Part shown: positions 36,557 to 43,017 of the stretch, in pieces
How the letters are laid out: each line of letters opens with the position of its first letter
Numbering within the stretch: position 1 is the stretch's first letter
Source of the DNA: Crenarchaeota archaeon 13_1_40CM_3_52_10
GTDB taxonomy: Archaea > Thermoproteota > Bathyarchaeia > 40CM-2-53-6
DNA length: 43,017 nt
Direction: 5' to 3'
Assembly: GCA_001918765.1 (NCBI GenBank)
Contig: MNGO01000011.1
Coordinates: forward strand, 1-43,017
The notes under the pieces: model-generated
Seen by the model: only the letters and a program-made list of their open reading frames with translations
The model's database searches: none
What the model was told of the DNA's origin: nothing
Position numbers and translations under genes: made by a program

Positions 36557-37111
36557 TTACCTGAACTTGTCTGGAAACTGTTTGACGATGCCCTTGTAGA
36601 GCGCGTCCGCGAGAGTCAGTATCTCAGTGTAAATATCGTCGAAGGCGAAGATTGCGTCCTTCCATTTCTTGCCGAGTACTGCTACAACCTCCTTCTTCGT
36701 CAGATCAAGATGTTGCTTCAACAAGTCGGAAACGTCGCGCCTGGGCCAGTTAGGGTTCGCACCGCTTAGGAACTTGGCAATCTCTTCGGCATTATCAGAC
36801 CATTGCTTGTCTTCTTCCCGGAATTTCTGCTGGTTTCCATTCTTAGCAGCTCCAACTAGCTCAACAGCGATCTTGATGTGCTGTTTCAGTAAGCCAGTGA
36901 GCTTGTTTCCGGCATCCTTTCCATAGTACTGGGAGACGGCGTCGCCTATGTGTTCCTGATTCTTGAGCAATCTCTCCGCAGCTGCATCAGCGTTTGACAT
37001 ACTGAGTCCAGCAGCAATGATGTACTCGCGGGTATAGAACACATGGTCAGACCAGAGTTTCCGCATCCCGACTGCAAGCGAATGCTCTTTTTCATTCATC
37101 GTGGTCTGCAT
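36557..37111 (-). CDS. uncharacterised all-alpha (four-helix-type) protein
   Basis: LWSDHVFYTREYIIAAGLSMSNADAAAERLLKNQEHIGDAVSQYYG. Confidence 0.7.
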   Translation of the reverse strand: MQTTMNEKEHSLAVGMRKLWSDHVFYTREYIIAAGLSMSNADAAAERLLKNQEHIGDAVSQYYGKDAGNKLTGLLKQHIKIAVELVGAAKNGNQQKFREEDKQWSDNAEEIAKFLSGANPNWPRRDVSDLLKQHLDLTKKEVVAVLGKKWKDAIFAFDDIYTEILTLADALYKGIVKQFPDKFR

Positions 37112-37266
37112 TTTCAGATCGGTTTCCGAATTTCATAATCCCGCGTATTTAAGCGCGCAACTTACCAGAATCCGAAGTTGTCCGTGCAAGCCCTGCCATG
37201 CGTTCTGAGAACCAGAGACCGCTCTTCTATAGACTTAAACCCGACAAGACGCGTTTTATTCCCATA

Positions 37267-37644
37267 ATGTCGAAACCTATTTTGACTATCGAGCTGAAGG
37301 CGTTACAGGATCGAGTGAGCGAAGCAACTCAGTTCCTGAAATCAAGGGTCGAGGGGAAAATGAAAACTAAGGGAACGCAGCTTCAGATCGAAGGCGCGAA
37401 AACCAAAGAAGTCAAACTACTGCTCCACAAGTTCCTTCACCATCAAGGCCTAAACCATTACAGAGTCCTAAGCCAGAGCGGGGTCCTGGAGGTTACGCCG
37501 CCAGAGAAACATGTAGTGCATGAACCGGAACGCGTAGGGTCTCCACCAACGGCACCTCAAACGACCCCATACTATTTCCCGCAAACACCAGTCCTAACCC
37601 CGGAGAAAAAGAAGAAGGCCAGACCCAAACACAAGCACGAATAA
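37267..37644 (+). CDS. small uncharacterised protein with basic C-terminal tail
   Basis: MSKPILTIELKALQDRVSEATQFLKSRVEGKMKTKGTQLQIEGAKTKEVKLLLHKFLHHQGL. Confidence 0.65.
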   Translation: MSKPILTIELKALQDRVSEATQFLKSRVEGKMKTKGTQLQIEGAKTKEVKLLLHKFLHHQGLNHYRVLSQSGVLEVTPPEKHVVHEPERVGSPPTAPQTTPYYFPQTPVLTPEKKKKARPKHKHE

Positions 37645-37654
37645 CCCCGGAGCA

Positions 37655-38035
37655 CTAGTCGCCTTTTGCAGGCTCGCCTGCTTTCAAGGGACCCACAATC
37701 TCCACCACGTACCCTTCAGGATCTTTGAACCCAGCGGACCGCGTCCCCCAGGGACGGTTCGTCGGAGGATCGTCGAACTTCACACCCCTAGACTTGAGAG
37801 AAGAATAAACTTCATCGACATCATTAACCTCCAAATGTACCTCTACCGTTGAACGGGAGAGAGGCGGGGCCTTGGTGAGCCTATGAAACGCTAGCCGCGA
37901 CCCTTTGGTGTCGAACATGATGAAGTTCTCGTTCTCCTCGGCAACCGGAAGACCGAGAGCATCCTTGTAGAGCTTCTTCACCTGATCGAAATGGACTACC
38001 CAAAGTGTCAGGTAAGATAGCTTGCTAAGCCTCAT
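37655..38035 (-). CDS. VOC/glyoxalase family protein
   Basis: LWVVHFDQVKKLYKDALGLPVAEENENFIMFDTKGSRLAFHR...GFKDPEGYVVEIVG. Confidence 0.88.
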   Translation of the reverse strand: MRLSKLSYLTLWVVHFDQVKKLYKDALGLPVAEENENFIMFDTKGSRLAFHRLTKAPPLSRSTVEVHLEVNDVDEVYSSLKSRGVKFDDPPTNRPWGTRSAGFKDPEGYVVEIVGPLKAGEPAKGD

Positions 38036-38108
38036 GAAACGAGTCGCAACTTGCCTCGCGAGATTGCGATTATTAGCATATTCGGGAGCTTATCGAGGAT
38101 TCCAGAAC

Positions 38109-38330
38109 ATGACTCTATTAGGAGCGGCGACAGTGGTAGGTGGTATTAGTTTGACAAAATTTATGATGTCGCTTCGCGACGAGAACTATCGCGCCCTAAC
38201 CGGCGCTGCAATCGACCGAGGGATTTCCGTTCAAGAGCTTCTCCGAGCCGTGATCATACCCGACTGGGTCAAGGAGACCCCTCGAGGAATAGTCTCCAAC
38301 AACTGGCCTTCTATCAGACCACGTCGCTAG
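38109..38330 (+). CDS. small uncharacterised protein
   Basis: MTLLGAATVVGGISLTKFMMSLRDENYRALTGAAIDRGISVQELLRAVIIPDWVK. Confidence 0.5.
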   Translation: MTLLGAATVVGGISLTKFMMSLRDENYRALTGAAIDRGISVQELLRAVIIPDWVKETPRGIVSNNWPSIRPRR

Positions 38331-38409
38331 ACCAACGCAACGCCGACAACTCGGTTTTCCTCATTACCATCTTATTAGGGACGACTACGAACGAGCCGGG
38401 CGAGTAAAC

Positions 38410-38577
38410 ATGGCGAAACAAGTAACTTGCGACTGTGGTTTCATGCTACGCACACCATCTGACGATGAACTGGTGAAACATGTCCAACTTCACGCAAAAG
38501 ACACTCACAGTTTGGATCTCACTCGGGAACAAGCCCTAGCACGGGCCGTCTCAGTAGAGGCAACGATACGAGCCTAA
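38410..38577 (+). CDS. DUF1059-family small protein (55 aa, below ORF-track cutoff)
   Basis: MAKQVTCDCGFMLRTPSDDELVKHVQLHAKDTHSLDLTREQALARAVSVEATIRA*. Confidence 0.8.
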   Translation: MAKQVTCDCGFMLRTPSDDELVKHVQLHAKDTHSLDLTREQALARAVSVEATIRA

Positions 38578-38751
38578 AAGTTCGGGGAACCTCGCCGGAA
38601 ACCTCCTTCTTTATTTCACGTGTTCAGCTAGCGACCCGACCTCTAAGACATCACGTTAGCCAGAAGATCTTGGACTTGGCCCCAGTTTCTAAGTTGGTTC
38701 TAGACCCGGTCAGGGAACGATTTTCTTATCAGCGAGAATCTGCAGACTTGA

Positions 38752-39195
38752 TTGAGGGCTAAGGGCGTGGCAAATGGTGAATCGTTTCTCGGCGGATTCG
38801 CGAGCGGATTTCTCGCGAGAGGCCTCACCCATATCGGATATGGAATTTACTTTACAACGAGCAGACTGATCGGCGTAGACCTAGGCGCGAACGGCGGTGG
38901 TGCCTTGGGAGGCACAATGGCCGGCTTCATCCATGGCGAGCTCATGCCACAGCTCTCTCCGGAAGAGAGCGCCAAGACCATAACGGATCTCGAACGGATG
39001 AAAGAGTTCGAGATGGAAAAGGAACAGATAAGCCGAATAGAATTTAAGAAACCGGGAATGTTCGGAACTGGCCATATCGTAATCACACCGAAAGAAGGGA
39101 AGCCGGAGAAGATTATTCTGCGGCACCGGATAGCCTACGATAGGCTGATGACTCTCACGAAGGCCTTCAGTCCTGAACTACCTCGCTCGTTTTAG
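38752..39195 (+). CDS. uncharacterised 'GYGIY' domain protein, PH-like C-terminal half; paralogue of 777..2033
   Basis: GESFLGGFASGFLARGLTHIGYGIYFTTSRLIGV ... ISRIEFKKPGMFGTGHIVITPKEGKPEKIILRH. Confidence 0.7.
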   Translation: MRAKGVANGESFLGGFASGFLARGLTHIGYGIYFTTSRLIGVDLGANGGGALGGTMAGFIHGELMPQLSPEESAKTITDLERMKEFEMEKEQISRIEFKKPGMFGTGHIVITPKEGKPEKIILRHRIAYDRLMTLTKAFSPELPRSF

Positions 39196-39256
39196 GAGAC
39201 TTGTTCCAGCAACGGGATGGTCAGCAACTCCTAGTAAGTCTTAAAACTGCGCCATC

Positions 39257-39931
39257 TTGCTCGTTGAAATCAATAGGCGCGTGAGTGGTGCCTTCCACCC
39301 GTTGCGCCATACAAACCCCGGAGTAGGGAGGCAAATGAGAAGAGAAACCAACGATAGAGTTACGGTATCCCGTTCTAGAAACCTCGCTCTAGCAGCCCTC
39401 TTTGGAGCACTCTATGCAGCACTGGTCATCGGATTCGCTCCAATCAGCAATCTCCCAATACAGGTGAGGGTAGCTGATGCTCTCATGCCTCTCACCATCC
39501 TCTTCGGATGGCCAGCGATCCTCGGGCTGGGAATTGGAACGGTGGTTGGTAATTCCGCCGCCGATTCGTTAACCGGTTTCCCATCAGCTTCGATCGGATT
39601 AGACATTGTGGGCGGAAGTCTTGTCAATCTTCTTGCCGGATTCTTGGCATGGAAGATTGGCCAAAGAAGTTGGAGGATACGGAACTGGAACGCGAGCTGG
39701 TTCATCGCGACACTTGTTGAAACTGCCCTGACATCGGTGGTAGTGGGTGGCTACCTGAGCGTAGTTTTCTCCATTCCATTGGGCCTTTCGATCTTGGGAA
39801 TCCTCGTGGGAGAGATTATCGCGATAAATATCGGTGGCTTCGTGCTTCTCAACATCATTGGAACATCTGGGGGCTTAGACCTTCTCAGATCGTGGGGTCT
39901 GCAAATTTACGGAACTGATCGGGACCACTAG
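39257..39931 (+). CDS. QueT-family membrane transporter (ECF S-component-like)
   Basis: LALAALFGALYAALVIGFAPISNLPIQVRVADALMPLTILFGWPAILGLGIGTVVGN. Confidence 0.82.
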   Translation: MLVEINRRVSGAFHPLRHTNPGVGRQMRRETNDRVTVSRSRNLALAALFGALYAALVIGFAPISNLPIQVRVADALMPLTILFGWPAILGLGIGTVVGNSAADSLTGFPSASIGLDIVGGSLVNLLAGFLAWKIGQRSWRIRNWNASWFIATLVETALTSVVVGGYLSVVFSIPLGLSILGILVGEIIAINIGGFVLLNIIGTSGGLDLLRSWGLQIYGTDRDH

Positions 39932-39935
39932 ATTT

Positions 39936-41018
39936 TCAGGCGAGTTTTACCTGCTTACCTTCCGCAGGTTTTAGATCAGATAACTTAACTCCGACCAACC
40001 TCATCTTCCGTCGGTCTTTCTCGAACTCTCTGAAAAGCAACTTCACATATTCCCGGATGACTCCCAAGTCATCTACATATCCAGTATGAGTTTTTTCCCG
40101 AGTAAACGTTACGAACCCTTCGAACCGGACCTTGATCCCAACAGTCCGATACCACAAACCTTCACCCAAGAGTCTGTCGTGAACCTCGTGACTCAGAGAC
40201 TCTAACGCGTCACGAACCATAGTCTTGTTCTGAATATCTCTCTCAAAAGTTTGCTCAACACTAATCGATTTCCGCAGACCCCTTTCTTCCACCGGTGTCT
40301 CCTCGATTCCGTTCGCTATGGCCCAGAGCCATACACCGCCTTTTCCAAACCAGTCTGTGAGCTTCTTCGCCTCTACCTCGCGCAATTGACCTACAGTTTC
40401 AATCCCCTTTTCATGGAGAAATTCAGTTGTCTTCTTGCCCACGCCGCTGATCCTGTTGACTGGTAGCGGTTCTAGAAATTTGTCGACCTCTTCTGGCTGA
40501 ACGGCCGTGAGCCCGTCCGGCTTCTGCATGTCCGAGGCCATCTTCGAAATGGACTTGCTTGGAGATATCCCGACACTGACGGTGAGACCTTCTCGTTCTT
40601 TCAAGGCCTCTTTGAGTTTGGAAGCCAGAAGTTTCGCGTCATCGTAGGTCTTGCATTTCTTGCTGACATCCATGTAGGCTTCGTCGATGCTTGTCTGTTC
40701 GAAAATATCCGCAAAATCCCGCATGATATTCATCACTCTCTCCGAGGTTTCGCCATAGAGTTCGAAGTCGGGCGGGACATAGATTCCTTGAGGGCATAGC
40801 TTCCAGGCCATGCTGATCGGCATACCGGATCGAACCCCAAACTTTCGGGCCTCGTAGGAACAAGAGGTTACGACGCCGCGGCCCTTGCCATTTTTTGGAT
40901 CTGCGCCCACGATCAATGGCTTACCCTTCAACGAAGGGTCCCGATGGATCTCGCAAGACGGATAGAAAGCGTCCAGATCACAGTGAAGAATTATTCTGGA
41001 CCTTGAGCTCGTCGACAT
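39936..41018 (-). CDS. dbh: Y-family DNA polymerase IV
   Basis: ILHCDLDAFYPSCEIHRDPSLKGKPLIVG; TSIDEAYMDVS; SGVGKKTTEFLHEKGIETVGQL. Confidence 0.95.
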   Translation of the reverse strand: MSTSSRSRIILHCDLDAFYPSCEIHRDPSLKGKPLIVGADPKNGKGRGVVTSCSYEARKFGVRSGMPISMAWKLCPQGIYVPPDFELYGETSERVMNIMRDFADIFEQTSIDEAYMDVSKKCKTYDDAKLLASKLKEALKEREGLTVSVGISPSKSISKMASDMQKPDGLTAVQPEEVDKFLEPLPVNRISGVGKKTTEFLHEKGIETVGQLREVEAKKLTDWFGKGGVWLWAIANGIEETPVEERGLRKSISVEQTFERDIQNKTMVRDALESLSHEVHDRLLGEGLWYRTVGIKVRFEGFVTFTREKTHTGYVDDLGVIREYVKLLFREFEKDRRKMRLVGVKLSDLKPAEGKQVKLA

Positions 41019-41021
41019 TTT

Positions 41022-41393
41022 CTAGCTTTCGAAGTTATAGGCAAAACCCGGGTGTCTCGTTGGCTCCAACAAGCCAGATTCCGAATCCACTTTGAGTCCA
41101 AAATCTTCGAGGACCTTCGCCCCCAAAATGGGAAGGGCACCGGCGTAGGTCGTGGCTAGAGTTACGCTCTCGCGGCCATGAGCTGCGATTATGACCGAGT
41201 ATATTGGAGCCTCAACATTGCTACCATCTTCCAGTTCCAACCGCGCCTTCAGGGACTCTGAAGAAGCACCAACCTCGAACAGGATTTCAGCGGGGAGAGT
41301 TGTGAAGAAGACTGATGGATCAATCAAGACTCTTGAGATATCCTTCCGGCCTTTCTCGCCTTTGATTGAAGCCACCGTGAAAGCCGCGGACAT
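41022..41393 (-). CDS. retropepsin-like (clan AA) fold protein with degenerate catalytic motif
   Basis: VLIDPSVFFTTLPAEILFEVG ... LPILGAKVLEDFGLKVDSESGLLEPT; D-P-S where D-T-G is expected. Confidence 0.65.
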   Translation of the reverse strand: MSAAFTVASIKGEKGRKDISRVLIDPSVFFTTLPAEILFEVGASSESLKARLELEDGSNVEAPIYSVIIAAHGRESVTLATTYAGALPILGAKVLEDFGLKVDSESGLLEPTRHPGFAYNFES

Positions 41394-41505
41394 AACTCTA
41401 ACCGCGAAATGGTAATGGTTGTCCTGCCAGATAAGCTTCAGAGCAGGCCGTTCTCGGGAACGGTCAATTCGTGTTTCTGTTCTACAAATCTGAGATTGGG
41501 CCCGG

Positions 41506-41979
41506 TTATCTCACAATGGTCGTGCCAACATAAGCGTAGGTTTCGGCGATGCCCATTTCCTGCAGCGTTGAGTGACGACAGTAGCCGTCAACAAGGAGGT
41601 TGTCTTCCCTCAACAGAACTACCGGCCAGATAACTACTCCACGCGCCTCCAACGCCTTTCGCAGCTCCAATCGACGCTCTGTCAGTCGCTCCGCGAACTT
41701 TCGACCAGTCTTGACGTCAGAAGAGTTCAGGATCAGAGGATTCAGTCGCACATCGTTGATGCTGACAACTTCCAGCCTCCACTTCCGTTTTGGCAGCGAG
41801 TTAAGCAAGAGGTCGTCACGTGGGTCCCGCCCCATGCTCTCCAGATCTGCTTCGAGTTCCCTCCGGACCTCCGTGTTGATGAGGTCATGGATATCATCTG
41901 AATCCTCAAACACCCGATACTCGATGCTTCGAAGTCGACGCACCGTCGTCAGGTTCTCCGTTGTAGGACGAACTATCAT
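41506..41979 (-). CDS. ParB/sulfiredoxin-like nuclease-domain protein
   Basis: VVSINDVRLNPLILNSSD...VVIWPVVLLREDNLLVDGYCRHSTLQEMGI. Confidence 0.65.
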   Translation of the reverse strand: MIVRPTTENLTTVRRLRSIEYRVFEDSDDIHDLINTEVRRELEADLESMGRDPRDDLLLNSLPKRKWRLEVVSINDVRLNPLILNSSDVKTGRKFAERLTERRLELRKALEARGVVIWPVVLLREDNLLVDGYCRHSTLQEMGIAETYAYVGTTIVR

Positions 41980-42166
41980 AGTGTCGAGGCGCCTTCGACA
42001 GGCGAACAGTCGGCCATTGTCGCATCTCCAACTGCTCCGGTCCCACTCTTAAGACTCGCTCCTCAGACAAACTACGCGATCGCGTAGCCTAGAGACGGTT
42101 TCGGTCGTCTCAACAAGAAATTGACCATTAACCCTTTTACAGTAGCCGGCGGTCGAAGGTTCTGTC

Positions 42167-43017
42167 GTGCAAGTTCTCGAGAACCGGCCCATCCAGGTCT
42201 ATTCGAAGAAGATCGAGGATGAATACAATCGGCAGTACCTAATCGCGTCAGAGGCCCGGTCCAAAGGACTCGACCCCTCATGGAAGGTCGAATCACAGAC
42301 AACCTATGATCTTGCTGAGCGTGTAGAGAAATCAGTCGGGCCAACCGGAGTCGCCGCTCGAATCCGAGAATTGAGCAAACTAATCTCCCGTGAAGAAACC
42401 GCGCTCAAGATTAGCGAAGACATCGTTCTAGGCCACTTCGGAAGCCTTGAACCTGAAGACGCCGCCGAACAAGCAATTCGTACAGCGCTAGCGGTGTTAG
42501 ATGAAGCTGTGACGGTGGCCCCAATACAAGGAATCCACGACGTCAAGATCCGAACAAACGTGGATGGATCAAAGCACCTAGCCGTCTACTTTGCAGGCCC
42601 AATGCGGGCGGCCGGCGGGACGGAGATGGGCTTGACCATGATCGTCGCCGACTACGTACGTCGACAACTGAACATTCCACCTTATCATGCCTCAGAACAG
42701 GAAGCAATGAGATTCGTCGAAGAACTACGTTTGTACGAGCGATCTATCGCCCGTTTCCAGTATCGGAACCCCGATAGCGTGCTCAAAGACGCGATCATGC
42801 GTCTAACCGTCGAGCCAAACGGAGTGGAAACAGACCCCGTCGAGGTGACGGTCAACCGGAACCTGATGAGGATAGAGACAAACAGGGTCAGAGGCGGAAC
42901 ACTGCGAGTGGTAAATGATGGGCTACTTGGAAGATCAACCAAAGTTCTGAAGATCGTTGAGAAGCTAGGCTTGGAAGGCTGGGGATGGCTGGCCATGATG
43001 AAAACCTCGTCTTCAGA
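42167..43017 (+). CDS. polC: DNA polymerase D large subunit (DP2), 5' part; runs off the window (absent from the ORF track)
   Basis: GTG-initiated VQVLENRPIQVYSKKIEDEYNRQYLIASEARSKGLDPSWKVESQTTYDLAERVEKSVGP...YFAGPMRAAGGTEMGLTMIVADYVRR. Confidence 0.92.
   Translation, partial: MQVLENRPIQVYSKKIEDEYNRQYLIASEARSKGLDPSWKVESQTTYDLAERVEKSVGPTGVAARIRELSKLISREETALKISEDIVLGHFGSLEPEDAAEQAIRTALAVLDEAVTVAPIQGIHDVKIRTNVDGSKHLAVYFAGPMRAAGGTEMGLTMIVADYVRRQLNIPPYHASEQEAMRFVEELRLYERSIARFQYRNPDSVLKDAIMRLTVEPNGVETDPVEVTVNRNLMRIETNRVRGGTLRVVNDGLLGRSTKVLKIVEKLGLEGWGWLAMMKTSSS

Noticed and set aside
1-43017. CRISPR arrays, rRNA genes, transposases/IS elements, integrases
   Set aside because: No regularly spaced repeats, rRNA signatures or recognisable recombinase ORFs were seen by eye.

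Overview
This is an archaeal (TACK-type, possibly Nitrososphaeria/Bathyarchaeia-like) chromosomal window. The lineage is inferred from gene content only; no search was run. It is mostly core informational and lipid-biosynthesis genes: uS10, EF1A, GDH, UbiA-type prenyltransferase, class II HMG-CoA reductase, type I IPP isomerase, mevalonate kinase, MEMO, uS2, RpoN, uS9, uL13, RpoD, uS4, uS13, SpeD, eL14, Cbf5, uL15, SecY, adenylate kinase, DUF106, eL34, CMP kinase, DinB and the PolD large subunit. Small accessory islets next to tRNA sequences interrupt this core. The strongest unusual signal is RNA splicing. The cbf5 gene is split by a 23-nt intron with a near-canonical bulge-helix-bulge (BHB) that interrupts the expected catalytic Asp codon. 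A tRNA-Leu(CAA) gene can be resolved into three introns (11, 24 and 58 nt) and a tRNA-Ser(GGA) gene into two (24 and 16 nt). Other signals are: two regions bounded by tRNA-Leu 3'-end copies (one pair is a 38-bp identical direct repeat 3.77 kb apart) that look like small integrated or non-autonomous islands; a 49-nt acceptor+T-arm 'mini-tRNA-Leu'; three core genes without a usable ATG/GTG/TTG start (uS9, SecY, a VIT-like protein); an altered rpoD ribosomal cluster; a DinB-linked retropepsin-like protein with DPS in place of DTG; and an undescribed 'GYGIY' membrane/PH-like paralogue pair.
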